The notes under the pieces are model-generated. The model had not been told where the DNA came from and did no database searches. It saw nothing but the letters and a program-made list of their open reading frames with translations. Source: Atopsyche davidsoni (Eukaryota; Arthropoda; Insecta; Trichoptera; Hydrobiosidae). Taken from it: a DNA stretch of 64,000 nt. Of the stretch, positions 37,901 through 49,015 are shown in pieces. The stretch is from positions 2,830,501-2,894,500 of the forward strand of contig JAILWY010000002.1 of the NCBI GenBank assembly GCA_022113835.1. The letters run 5' to 3'. Both the position numbers and the translations under genes were made by a program. Numbering within the stretch: position 1 is the stretch's first letter; each line of letters opens with the position of its first letter.

Positions 37901-39040
37901 CTACCGAGTTGCGGCCATTGTACGTTGCTCACTGTACTGCTTTGAGGTTTACTCGAAACAGATATAAGAAGAGAATCGTGAAGATCGTCTCGTAAGTGTT
38001 GAGTGAATGGATCATTACTGAACTCCGTTTTATCATCCTTTTCTGTTTCTACATCAACTTCTTCCTCATTTATAGCTTCATCAATCTGCATCAAATAAAA
38101 ATTGTTGTTACAATCTCACAAAAAGCATATAAAGTTTTCACTGTATATATTTTTTTCCCCTACTTTTTCAACCCTAGAAATGATAAATAAAATCACATAA
38201 TTGATCATGTGGTTTCATTTATCCAATTATTGTTAAGGCAATGATTATTATTAAATATTTAATAAGTCCCAACATGCATTTTTTCAGGTTATAATTTCAA
38301 AACACAGTTGGGATTAAAATTTTCACCTCCATGGCTATAGCAGCCCCATATAATTAATAATCTAGGAATAAATTGTTTCCTTAGTCCGAAATTATTATTA
38401 GATACTACAAGTGTGTTTGCTAAATCCACATTAAATGATAACTTTCCAATGGCTTTAAATTAGGACTAATCACAGATTTGTTTAATTTATAATTGTGTAC
38501 CTTTTCATCAACAGCTGGCGTTTCTAGCTCGTCATTGCCATCATCGTTTGATTGAGTGTCGATGTCTTCATTACTTTCACCTTCACTATCATCGCCTACT
38601 TCAGATCCAAGTTCCATTTCACCATCGACACTGGAATCACTATCGCTCTGTTCTTCCTCCACTTCTTTATTATTTTCATCTTCTTCCATGGCATCAGACT
38701 CATCGCTGCTTTCAAAGGCATAAGATTTTTTACTATGCCCATTTGATTTGAACGTCGAAAGAAGTTGCTGCATGGGGTCGGCGGTCTCTTCCTCAGATTC
38801 GGATGTTTCGTACTGTTCCTCAATCTTTTTTTCCATCTCATGCTTTTTAACTAGCTCTTCTTTGACGCGGTTTTTATCACGATACCTATTGAAGCAATAT
38901 GTTTTCTTTGCACCACCCATTCCTTCTCGTTTCTTCTTCATTGGATTATTTCGCTTTCCTTTTGTCCCTTTATAACTTCCTCGTTTTTCTTTTTTTTCTG
39001 CGCCTTTATTGGCTTTCCCTCTAAACTTTTTTCCTTTCAT
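34956..39040 (-). CDS. Utp25: Utp25 / digestive organ expansion factor homologue (SSU processome)
   Basis: Eight exons (38501-39040, 37447-38085, 36958-37200, 36413-36687, 36176-36331, 35594-35789, 35195-35371, 34956-35120) join in phase to 796 residues. Utp25 is a nucleolar factor of the small-subunit processome needed for 18S rRNA maturation. It has a degenerate DEAD-box-like fold. The N-terminus is very basic ([15 protein letters not shown]) and is followed by a long Glu/Asp/Ser region typical of nucleolar proteins. The conserved core includes [43 protein letters not shown], a [12 protein letters not shown] block and [19 protein letters not shown]. The start is the first ATG before the basic block. 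The fifth intron (36175 down to 35790) uses a GC donor (AG|GCAAGT), the only donor that keeps the frame. The gene is head-to-head with Uqcc2, 443 bp apart. Confidence 0.93.
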
Positions 39041-39483
39041 TTTTAAGTTTAACTTAACTTCCTTTCACAAATTACAATAAACCATCACCTAACACAGTTG
39101 AAAGATATCCTGACACATGTTTTCAATATTCATAACCTTAAATGTCAACAAAGTGAAACTGTCAAAAGCAATGTACTCGGCTGCCATATGAAAAATATAA
39201 TTCAATTTTTTTTTAATAGGAATAATAGTGTAATATAAAATGAATTTTGGTTTTTTTCTTAAATTATATTTTGAGTAATTAGCTATAAATATTAAATACT
39301 GTTGCTGAATTATTCCATTTTAATAGTAATTTTGTCTATTCATAAATGTCATATTGTCTATGTCAACTACTGTCAAAGACTCTAAAATAATATTACCTAA
39401 ACTATATTTTAGAAAAAATAATAATATATCACGTTGGGTGTTGAATTTAATAATGTCTCAGATTTTATAATTCACAATCTGAA
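39041..39483. promoter_or_regulatory. Shared divergent promoter region, Utp25 / Uqcc2-Mettl15
   Basis: Only 443 bp separate the divergent start codons of Utp25 (minus) and Uqcc2 (plus). The interval is AT-rich with no ORF. A bidirectional promoter is the simplest reading, and both sides are housekeeping genes. No core element is convincing. Confidence 0.5.
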
Positions 39484-39933
39484 ATGGCCAGTCATTATAA
39501 AAAGTTCTTAAAACTTCTAGAAAAATGGCCACTCGACTCCTCTAAGAAAGGCAGGTTAGACATTGGTTTTTTCGTCATCTCGTGTCTCTTGAAATATCTT
39601 TCAATCTTTGATAATTTCAACAATTCTTATGTTCTTTCCAGAGATGCTGGGCAGTTCCTGAGAGACCGTATTAGAGTTTCTTTTAATTCAGAGAAAGGTT
39701 TTACCGGGAATACAGAACTTTGTGATCGTCAATACAATTCTTTGAAAAGGTTGTCTGAAAATTATTATTTTAACTTGTATAAACGCAACAAAGCCTTTAC
39801 ATCTACCGGATTAACGGCGCAAGAATGTAATTTAATATTATCAACTGAGTTTTTAGATCACTTAAAACAGGAGGAACAAGGATTTTTAGAGAAAATTTTT
39901 GAAAAAAAAGTAAAAAATGATAAGCCCGCGTAA
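39484..39933 (+). CDS. Uqcc2: Uqcc2-like complex III assembly factor
   Basis: Two exons (39484-39554 and 39642-39933) give 120 residues resembling UQCC2 (yeast Cbp6). This small mitochondrial protein helps translation and stabilisation of cytochrome b during complex III assembly. The family signature YKKFLKLLEKWPLDSSKKGRDAGQFLRDRI becomes continuous only when the 87-nt intron GTTAGA...TTCTTTCCAG is removed; the AG|A junction restores Arg. The intron is a multiple of three and contains no stop, so retention would insert 29 residues into the conserved motif. The stop codon is at 39931-39933, and the next gene's ATG lies 7 nt later (or 14 nt earlier for an overlapping ATG). No room is left for a separate promoter. 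Confidence 0.88.
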   Translation: MASHYKKFLKLLEKWPLDSSKKGRLDIGFFVISCLLKYLSIFDNFNNSYVLSRDAGQFLRDRIRVSFNSEKGFTGNTELCDRQYNSLKRLSENYYFNLYKRNKAFTSTGLTAQECNLILSTEFLDHLKQEEQGFLEKIFEKKVKNDKPA

Positions 39934-39940
39934 TCTCAAC

Positions 39941-41038
39941 ATGGCTAAGTTATTATTTTCATATCATCGTGTTGTGAAACCCAATAATGTATTCTCTCAA
40001 CGCTTTCTTTCACAAATCACCAATTGCGAAGCTAATGACACAATGCAGCACATCCCAGTCATGTTGAATGAAACCATAAAATATTTGAAACCAGAAGAAG
40101 GGCAAACTTTCATCGATATGACTTTTGGAGCAGGAGGACATTCGCATGCCATTTTAAAAACTGCTAAAAATTGCAATATTATAGCTCTTGATCGAGATCC
40201 TATCGGATATGAAAATGCGTGTATTTTATCCAAAAGATACCCCCAGAAAATTACTCCACTCTTAGGAAAATTTTCTGAGCTTCCGGATATGTTAAAGGGA
40301 TTAAATATCAAACAAAACTCAATAGATGGAATTTTATTTGACTTTGGTTGCTCTTCAATGCAATTTGATACTCCTAGCCGAGGTTTCTCCTTGAGTGCTG
40401 AAGGACCCCTCGACATGAGGATGGATGGACTGCGATTCCCCAATGAACTAACGGCTGGAGACGTACTATCAAGAGCTACGGAAGAAGATCTAGTAAAAAT
40501 ATTTAGAATTTATGGTGAAGAAAAACAGTGCAAAAAAATTGCTAGAGCGATAGTCGAAGCGAGATATTTATTTAAAAAGTTGGAAACAACTTATGAGCTG
40601 GCTCAGCTTGTAGAATCTGCTTGCGGAGATGAAGAGAGAGTTGATAAATTAAAAAGACCTGCACATTCAGCCACTAAAGTATTTCAAGCCCTCAGAATAT
40701 TTGTCAATAACGAATTGAATGAAATAAACTACGGAATGCACTTAGCTCAAAGATATCTCAAGATCGGTGGACGGCTTATCACCATAACTTTCCACTCTCT
40801 TGAAGACACGATAGTGAAGAGACACATTTCCGGTAATCTAGTCGATGGTGTTGCAAATAACCTGCCTCAGAAATACAAAGACTATTCAATGTTTTTTGAA
40901 AAAGAAGTTCTCACTACCTTCATGGATAGCTGTTGGCAGTCTTTGACAAAGCACGTCATCCTACCAAGTATTCGAGAAGTAGACAGTAATCCCAGAAGTC
41001 GTTCCGCAAAGTTGAGAGCAGCCATCAAAATCAAATAA
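39941..41038 (+). CDS. Mettl15: Mitochondrial 12S rRNA m4C methyltransferase (METTL15 / RsmH family)
   Basis: A single-exon frame encodes a protein of the MraW/RsmH family. METTL15 methylates N4 of a cytidine in mitochondrial 12S rRNA, using S-adenosylmethionine, during small mitoribosomal subunit assembly. Visible motifs are HIPVMLNETIKYL, the SAM-binding FIDMTFGAGGHSH, ALDRDP, the active-site region ILFDFGCSSMQFDTPSRGFS, the family blocks KVFQALRIFVNNEL and TFHSLEDTIVKRH, and a closing NPRSRSAKLRA. The N-terminus is basic and hydroxylated, as for mitochondrial import. Two ATGs are possible: 39917 overlaps the Uqcc2 stop in another frame, and 39941 has the better context (ACATGG) and is chosen. 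AATAAA at 41059-41064 follows the stop. No intron is needed. Confidence 0.92.
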   Translation: MAKLLFSYHRVVKPNNVFSQRFLSQITNCEANDTMQHIPVMLNETIKYLKPEEGQTFIDMTFGAGGHSHAILKTAKNCNIIALDRDPIGYENACILSKRYPQKITPLLGKFSELPDMLKGLNIKQNSIDGILFDFGCSSMQFDTPSRGFSLSAEGPLDMRMDGLRFPNELTAGDVLSRATEEDLVKIFRIYGEEKQCKKIARAIVEARYLFKKLETTYELAQLVESACGDEERVDKLKRPAHSATKVFQALRIFVNNELNEINYGMHLAQRYLKIGGRLITITFHSLEDTIVKRHISGNLVDGVANNLPQKYKDYSMFFEKEVLTTFMDSCWQSLTKHVILPSIREVDSNPRSRSAKLRAAIKIK

Positions 41039-41338
41039 TCATTTTGTAGTTTATAGATAATAAAAATTACGATTTATAATTCAGACAGATTTTTTTCCTT
41101 ATCAAATGGCTTTTTTATATTAACACATAACATGCCGATTACTTTAGAACAAAATTTTACTTGTACTTTCACTTGGAAAATTAGTGTATTTCTCAAAATT
41201 TTCAGAGAATTTGACGAAAGCATTAAACATAGAATTTTTTGTATTTGTGGCAATAAAAGTTACTCATGGTCGAGATAAAACATATCAACATGACAGTAAT
41301 GGAAGTAATTTTGAACATTTGCATAGTTTGAAATATTA

Positions 41339-41352
41339 TTTATTGGTTTATT
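41339..41352 (-). terminator. Polyadenylation signals of C1-THF synthase
   Basis: Two AATAAA motifs on the minus strand (41347-41352 and 41339-41344) lie 15-28 nt past the stop codon. They imply a very short 3' UTR and face the end of Mettl15. Confidence 0.4.
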
Positions 41353-41366
41353 ATAAAAATACATGT

Positions 41367-44300
41367 TTAAAAAAGACCTTCAATCTCCCCTGTTTGAGTG
41401 TTCAGATCAATGTCAAAAATACTTGGTCTCGTTGGCAGTCCAGGCATTTTGGAAATGTCACCGCAGACTGGCACCACGAATCCTGCTCCAGCAGACACAA
41501 ACACATCGTTGACCATTAATGTAAAGTCTTTTGGAGCCCCTTTTAGCGCAGGTTCCCCAGTTAACGACAGGGATGTTTTTGCCATACATACAGGTAATTT
41601 ATCATAGCCCTGTAAAAATATGAAAAAGCATTTATATCTGAAGATGAACTATTATAATTAAATTTTTTATTATTAATCTACCCAATTTTTAAATTAGTGT
41701 ATAATTATGATTTCCCGACGATCTAACCAGCGGTAATCAAATTGAAAATTTCCAAAAAAAAAACAAGTATAAGTGATAGATTCTCAAACCTGCACTTCAT
41801 ATTGTGCTAATTTTGCACGAACTTCATCAGTGTATTCAATTTTTCCTGCTCCGTACATGCGGGAAGCTACGCATTGTATTTTTTCATATATTGACATGCT
41901 CAATGGGTATAGTAATTCAAATTTGGGTGGTTGATTGCAAGCTTCAATGACTGCATTGGCGAGTTGGAGCGCTCCTGATCCTCCGCAGCTCCAGTGCTCG
42001 CAGAGCACTGCTTGGAATGCACCACTTGCTAATGCAAACGATTTGACCATGTCTATTTCTTCAGTTGCATCATTTCTGAAATCGGAAAATTTAAAGTATT
42101 AATTTGTCCATGTTAAATTTTTGTTACTTTACTTGATTAGTTTCGGTCATTAGAAATCTAAATATAGGACACTGGGATATGAGAATGAAAAAACAAAAGA
42201 CTTGTTTTATGTAAGACACTCATAGATATTATTTATATAAACACTTTATAATATTATAACAGACTTACATGTGCCTATTGATTGCCACCACAACTGGTAC
42301 TTTGAATGATCTGCCATTTTCAATATGCTGTTGAAGATTGCATAGTCCTTTTTCTAACAAAGGTAGGTTTTTTTGAGTGTAATCAGAATGCAAGGGAGTT
42401 CCGGGAGTCACAGCGGGCCCTCCACCGTGCATTTTGAGAGCTCTTACTGTACATACTAGAACCACACAATTAGGGATGCTTCCACTCGAACGGCATTTAA
42501 TATTGAAAAATTTCTCCATGCCTGCAAAAAAATTATCAATTCAATAATATTGTATTGGACGGCGAGTCACTGCTTCAGATAATGTTGTAAAACATTTATA
42601 ATAAACTCCAGTCTCTCACCGATACTTACCAATATCTGACCCAAAACCAGCTTCAGTGGCTACATAACCATCTTCCTTGACAAGTTTTAACGCTATTTTA
42701 TCTGCTAAATTGGAAGAACACCCGTGAGCAATATTTGCAAAAGGCCCTGTATGTACGAGTACGGGCGTGCCTTCAAGAGTCTGCATTAGAGTCGGTTCAA
42801 TTGCATCCTTCAAGAGCACCATCATGGCTCCAGTCATGCCCTACGATTATTGAAACACAATTCAAAACAAATGATACAATTTTAATTTTATCCCAAAATA
42901 ATCCATAAAGCTTGTGTTTCTTACTAAGTCATCTGCCAAAATTGGCTTTCCTTTTTTGTCAAAAGCCACCACCATATTTGCCAATCTTTGCTTCATGTCT
43001 TCCAAATCATTGGATAAAGCTAAAATTGCCATTATCTCACTTGCCACCGAAATAGCAAAGGAGGTTTCACGTGTAAAGCCTTTTTCGGTAGGTGACTGCC
43101 CAATTGTTACCTTTCTTAAATATCTGTCATTCAAATCAAGTACTGAAAGTAAAAATTTATTAAAATCAAATTATAATAATTCTTGAAATGCATTAGGTAT
43201 AATTAAGCTTGACTATTAGTTAAATTTACCTCTAGTCCAAATAATGTTTTTAGGATCAATATCCAATCTTGCGAATGCAGTAATTTCTTCTGAAGTCAAC
43301 GAATCAGGATCTGTCTTTTGGATGCCCAGTCTTTGCAATCTTCGCAGCTGAATTTTAGAGAAGGTTCTGTTTCCCTTAACTCTAGGCACAAGCCTATCGT
43401 ACAAGGCCTGATCCTTCTGGGTAAATTCATGGAACATTCTTGCATCTAACTGAGCAGCCAACAGATTGTTTGCCGCAGTCACAGCATGAATATCACCAGT
43501 CAAGTGAAGATTGAAGTCTTCCATGGGTATTACCTGATACGGATTTATATTATAATTAATCAGTAAAAAAATGCAATGTGCAGTGCCCTCCCTTTTAATA
43601 CTAGAACCAAACCACATTATTAGCATTTCACACTGTCACAACGTACCACTAAAAACTCGGTTATAAATATCAAATGTTATAATATATTTTAAGTTCTTAA
43701 AGTATAGTATTTGTACAAATAAAAAACCATTTAGTGGTAATGCTAATGGATAACTAGTTTATTTGAATGTAAGCTCTGCTTGGTGTATTTACATCCCATA
43801 TACACAGAACAATGATAAGCAAAACCAAAAATAAGCAAAGTTAAGTAAAAAGAAATTGAAATGATAATTTACCTGAGAATATCCACCTCCCGCAGCTCCT
43901 CCTTTAACTCCGAAGGTTGGTCCTTGCGAGGGCTGGCGCATGCAAGCAAATGAGTTTTTACCACAGTGAGCAGACAAAGCCTGTACCAAGCCTATCAGAG
44001 TAGTGCTTTTGCCCTCCCCTAATGGTGTAGGAGTCATTCTGAAATATTTAACAAATTTAAATAAAATAGGTGCTGAATATATAATGCAATTAAAACTAAG
44101 CATAGTAAATACTTTTGTTTTGTATAATCAAGCAGATATTAAAAAATTTTCCATTATTACCCAGCAACTACAATATATTTTCCATTCTTCTGAGATTGAA
44201 GCCTCTCTAGGATAGACAGTGAAATTTTCGCTTTCTTGTTTCCATATTGAGAGATTTCACAAGGGAAGATACCAATTTCTTCTGCAAGTTGAATGATATC

Positions 44301-46367
44301 TTTCGGCTCTTGCGATCGAGCAATAGCGATATCGCTGCAAACACATTAATCTGTATTAATACATTCAGAATACTAAAATACTTATTGAATACTTATGATC
44401 AGAATACTCACGTAGGTACCGGTCTTTGTAATTTCAATGAAAGTGACCTGAGATTCCATGTTTTGGAAATGACTTTTTGCAGAGCTCTCTGCGCTCCGAG
44501 AACGGTGTTGGACATCAACATGGCTACAGTCATGGGACCGACACCTCCAGGTACCGGAGTAATGAAACTTGCTACTTCTTTTACTTCTGAATATGCAACA
44601 TCACCGACTAATCGTTGACCTGATTTTTTTGTAGAATCTGTGAAAAACCATTAAAAAATACTTAACGCTAAGCCTCCAAGTCCTTCAAAGATAACCAGTA
44701 CTTGTTTTAAACCTTTGGTTTGTAAACTACCAACTTGTTGACAGTGATACTAATAAATACAAGTTTTAAATTATTTATAGCTTGGAAACAAAATTTGATT
44801 CAACCAATAACAAGATGGTGTTGTATGTGTTTTATCTAAATAATGTAAGAAAAATATGTTTATTCATCTTTAAAAGTGTTGACGACTCTCAATATCAAGA
44901 CTATCTATATTCCTAGCTTTGATTTATCAAAAATAACCTTGCAGAAGTATATTAACTAGTGTTTTAAATAATTCATTGGCGCTTTTTATAGAATACTTAT
45001 ATTTCAGTGGTATATCCCTGCAATGATTAGAAAAAAAAAATTGACAAATGATAGCTTTCAGGTATTGTATAAAGTATTTTTAAATATTTAAAAAATTTTA
45101 AATGGTTTTTGTTTGCAAGCATCAATGAAAAGCTTTTATAGCTTACCAGTTACTGCATTGATACCACAGTCGATCACAACAGCTCCTGGTTTTACCCACG
45201 ACGCTTTAACCATCTCTGCCCTGCCTATTCCAACAACCAGAATATCAGCCCTTCGAGCCTGTAAGTCGAAAATACCATAAGAATATAATCAAAACACAAA
45301 ATAATATAATCAATATAAAACCGAGGGAATGCACTATCATAATACAGATTATGAATAAATAAAAATACAGTTATACCTCTTGATCTAAGCTTTCTGTTTT
45401 TGAATGACAAACAGTCACGGTAGCATGCTCCCATTTGAGGAGTTCAGCCACCGGAGTGCCAACAATCTTACTGCGACCAATCACCACTGCACATTTACCG
45501 ACAATGTTGATTCCAGTTTTCTTGATGAGCTGCACACATCCGTTTGGAGTACACGGGAGGAATCCTGTCATATCACCAATAGCGACTCTACCTTCATTAA
45601 CTGTGTTGAGGCTATAGGGAAATTACACGCGAGTTATTTAAATTTTTTAATTTTATTTAATTAAATAATTTATTGAGAAACAAGCGAACGTAAAGTACAA
45701 TCAAAGTAGTAAGATTTCTGAAAAGTTTGCCGGTTTCGATCCCTGATTTAATAGAACTCACCCCTTTTTCAATATTGTTAAATACTATATCAAAAAAATA
45801 TTACCCATCGACGTCTTTGTCTGGTGACACAGCATCGGTAATCAAATTAGAGTTGATTGGGTTTTCAGAATCAAGAGGCATCTGAACAATGATTCCGTGT
45901 ACATTCGGATCTGCATTCAGCTTATTGATTTTAAGAAGCAACTTTTTTATGAAAATAAAAATTATTTATTACTAAATATGAAGATCCAAAGTAAAGTATA
46001 ATGTTCAATGATACTATTTATAATTTATCATACTTCAGCTTCCGTGATGGTATTGGGCAGTTGAAAATGCTCTGCTTTAATTCCGATGGCTTCGGCAGCT
46101 TTAAGTTTCATCCGAATGTACACGTTGGAGTCTTCACGTCCCCCGACTTGAACAATTGCCAATCCTGGTTGAAATCCTGGGTGTTGACTTTTGAGGTGCA
46201 GTACATCATCTTTTAATTTACTTTGAATTTCCCTGTAACAGCATATATGAAATACCAGCCACCATTCAATACAATTTAACTTTATTTATATATAAATATG
46301 TGTATAAAAACACTTACTTGGCTAATTCCGTTCCTGATAATATTTGGCCTCTGACAGTAGTATTCAT
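41367..46367 (-). CDS. Mthfd1: Trifunctional C1-tetrahydrofolate synthase (MTHFD1; Drosophila pug)
   Basis: Fourteen exons (46318-46367, 46034-46232, 45805-45941, 45377-45611, 45147-45258, 44412-44637, 44161-44334, 43873-44038, 43230-43533, 42925-43142, 42630-42840, 42269-42521, 41790-42075, 41367-41609) join in phase to 937 residues, matching the cytosolic family (about 935). The N-terminal part is methylene-THF dehydrogenase/cyclohydrolase: YIRMK with the catalytic Tyr55 and Lys59, then [19 protein letters not shown] and [12 protein letters not shown]. The C-terminal part is ATP-dependent formyl-THF synthetase: P-loop [53 protein letters not shown], and the end [14 protein letters not shown]. 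It interconverts one-carbon folates for purine and thymidylate synthesis. No presequence is seen, so a cytosolic location is likely. It is convergent with Mettl15, about 330 bp away. Confidence 0.96.
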
Positions 46368-47329
46368 CTTTAATAATGTCCTAAGCACTTAAAATACATA
46401 ATATAAAATTAGACATATTTAAAAAAAAACATAAAATCGATATTTTTAAAGCTATAGTTAAAATGTAAAAAAATTATACCTGAAATTATATATATATGAT
46501 AAAATATAATGTGAATACAAGAGCAGGAGACGGTGCACCCTCTGCTTCGTTCAAAGATGTGAGGTGAAGGAGAGCAGATAAAGTGTGATAAACAATATTT
46601 AACAGTGTATTTTAGGTCAACGCGTTTTATTTACGTACATTATCAATGCCAAAGTGAATTAATGAAATATATATCATAAGACCAAATTCTAATAAAACAT
46701 TAATTCTATTTTGGAGAAAGCCATAAAACCCTATCATTCATCGAAGAATTGAGTTGAGAAATAACCTTTGGTATGTAAATTTATTTTTTTCAAAATCTGT
46801 AGATATTAGACGATACTGATAACTATTTAAAAAATTATAATTTATTAAAAAAAATTGTAATTATTTCCTTGTGTGGGAGCTAAATGGAATGCATAACAAG
46901 TGATTATAAAAAAAACTCAAAAATTTGATACATTTGCATAGTAAATTATTATGACTTCAATGTATAAAAAAAAGTAGTTTATTGTCACAAAACTATGAAT
47001 TTCTGTTTATTTTCAATAATGATGTATGTGATGATGTATATCAGACTGGAAATTTTTACTTAATTTGTAGAGAATGTGTAATGTTTTAAATAAAAGATAT
47101 GAAATCTTTAAGTTCATTTTGTCGTGGAATGTTACATAAAAAAAGACATTGAATTCCTTCATGGTTAAAATTAAGATAAAGAACTCTTGGATTTTGGCAT
47201 TCATAAAATGATAAGTTACCGCCATAAAAATAGACAGTGTTATCAAGCTTATTTAAGTTGAGATTACTGTATCAAAATATCTATAAAAAAATATTGCAGG
47301 GCAATACTAAATTTTAGAAAATTTCACAT

Positions 47330-47625
47330 TCAAAAAAAATTATATTTATAAGTAAAAAAAAATTTATATAGAATACTAACCTCTACAAAATTTATTTTTA
47401 TTCCAGCTGATGTGACGATATAAAAACATTTCATGTGATCGCTTTCAAAAACAGTTTGGTACTTCTGTATAAATTGTTTTCTGAAATGACGAGCTAATGC
47501 GTAATGACAAAATGAACTTTGTTTGTCTCCGTGGGAATTATCACGGGTTAAAAGTTCACATGTAGATAATAAATGAGAATGCACAAAATTGTAACAAATA
47601 TTTGGACAGTTCCAACTATATTGCC
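47330..47625 (-). other. Unassigned exon-like ORF
   Basis: A minus-strand open frame runs from about 47625 and includes blocks such as YALARHFRKQFIQKYQ and MKCFYIVTSAGIKINF. It reads more like protein than its surroundings. A possible donor GAG|GTTAGT lies at its end (about 47382). I do not recognise the family. It could be an exon of an unseen small gene, a decayed transposon or chance. Confidence 0.25.
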
Positions 47626-47739
47626 AATTTTAACCTCATACATTAAAATTATGTTTAACACACATTGCACAAGCACAAATGTATGCAAGGTTTGTGTAAA
47701 AGTTGGAAAGAATGAATACTTTTACACTCAACTATTTCA

Positions 47740-47967
47740 GGAGACTTAATTATGGAAGTAATCGGTTACATGCCGTCTAATATTTCAGTAATTTATTCAA
47801 TAAACCTGAATATACAAAGCGATACAAAGATACCAAAATGGGTAGCATACCACTACAAATATCTCAATCTAGTAGATCACTGGAAGATATTTGAACAACT
47901 TGGGCTGATAGTGGTTGAAGGAATGCACTTTGCACACAATTTCTCTCTAGCTCATAATCAAAGTTAG
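47740..47967 (+). other. Unassigned exon-like ORF
   Basis: After a good acceptor (CAACTATTTCAG, ending at 47740) a plus-strand frame encodes MEVIGYMPSNISVIYS and, later, WVAYHYKYLNLVDHWKIFEQ, and stops at 47965-47967. The composition is protein-like, with Trp, Tyr and His. No family was recognised and no upstream exon was found, so it may be a gene remnant. Confidence 0.25.
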
Positions 47968-49015
47968 AGCAGAGCTAAATCACGAGCCATGAATGGTTTT
48001 GGTGACCTCTACTTCTCAATTTCTCAAAAGTCTCAGTTGCGTCTCTACATTACTGGTATGGTGACTATTAATTTTATGCTTCCGAAGAAGTTTCAAAGCA
48101 TATCATAAGAAATGTCAATTAAAGTAAAGTTGGATGTAACATGAGGTTTCTTGGAATTGTAAAAATAAAACATTGGTCTAAAAACATTTATTGAATACAC
48201 TATTTATGTAAACAAAATCTACAATCATATACGAAATCTACCTTTCAACTGGAATATAACTCGATAAACAATTTTTTTTGCAGACCTTATTTTTATTTCT
48301 TATACTTTAACATGCTTATAGTAGTACATTTTTTTAAAAAATTCTGGTCTTAGACAGTAAGAAAACTTCTTTTGCATTAAATGCAAAAAAAATATAAGTA
48401 CGCCATAATAAGTTAATTACTAACAATGATGAGAAAAAAATTATTAAGTCATGAATCTTTAAATCTACACGGTGGTCCAAGGATATTGAATAAAAGAATC
48501 TTATACAAAAACATTTATGAAACCTACAATAACTTTAAATTCTTATAAAATAATAGCTATTCAAAAATATGAAGACTACTACGATATTTGCTGTCAACTT
48601 TTCCTTTCAATGATTATAAGTGATATTTAATGTTTTTGACAGAATGTACTGGTAGAATTCCATTGTAATATAATTTTTATGATGCTACCGGATTCGCCAA
48701 CATGCTTGGTGGGCGTGGTTACGTTAGGAAGTTACCATTCTTTTGGTTTGTATAATGTACATGTACATGCAATATAAATATATTTATATATTATTGGAAT
48801 TGCAGAATGAGTCACAGTGAAAAATCTATTTAAACAATTTACTATAGCAGATTTCCCTTTTTTGGTATGAAATGGTATCTTGAAAATTGAATGTCGTCAT
48901 ATCAATAAAAATCAGCAGTAATCTTTATATTGATAACATTGTCAATGACTTGTTCAAGTTGTCAAAGTTATAAAATATCTTAGATATCTGTGTCAGGTAC
49001 AAGATCTTATCAGGA

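Larger units (their letters stand above)
46368..49015. other. Intergenic region between C1-THF synthase and spn-E
   Basis: This 2.6-kb stretch holds the C1-THF synthase promoter (a slightly GC-richer patch at 46520-46590) and the spn-E 3' UTR. Two exon-like ORFs with near-splice-site boundaries, one on each strand (47330-47625 and 47740-47967), are listed separately. The rest is AT-rich with no recognised content. Confidence 0.45.

Noticed and set aside
38548..38975. Plus-strand ORFs opposite the acidic region of Utp25
   Set aside because: They arise as the complement of Glu/Asp/Ser-rich codons and have no independent support.
39997..40443. 148-codon minus-strand ORF opposite Mettl15
   Set aside because: A shadow of the strongly conserved methyltransferase frame on the plus strand.
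45723..45746. GGTTTCGATCCC, resembling a tRNA T-loop (B box)
   Set aside because: No acceptor stem, anticodon arm or A box can be folded around it. It lies inside a C1-THF synthase intron and could at most be an old tRNA-derived SINE trace.
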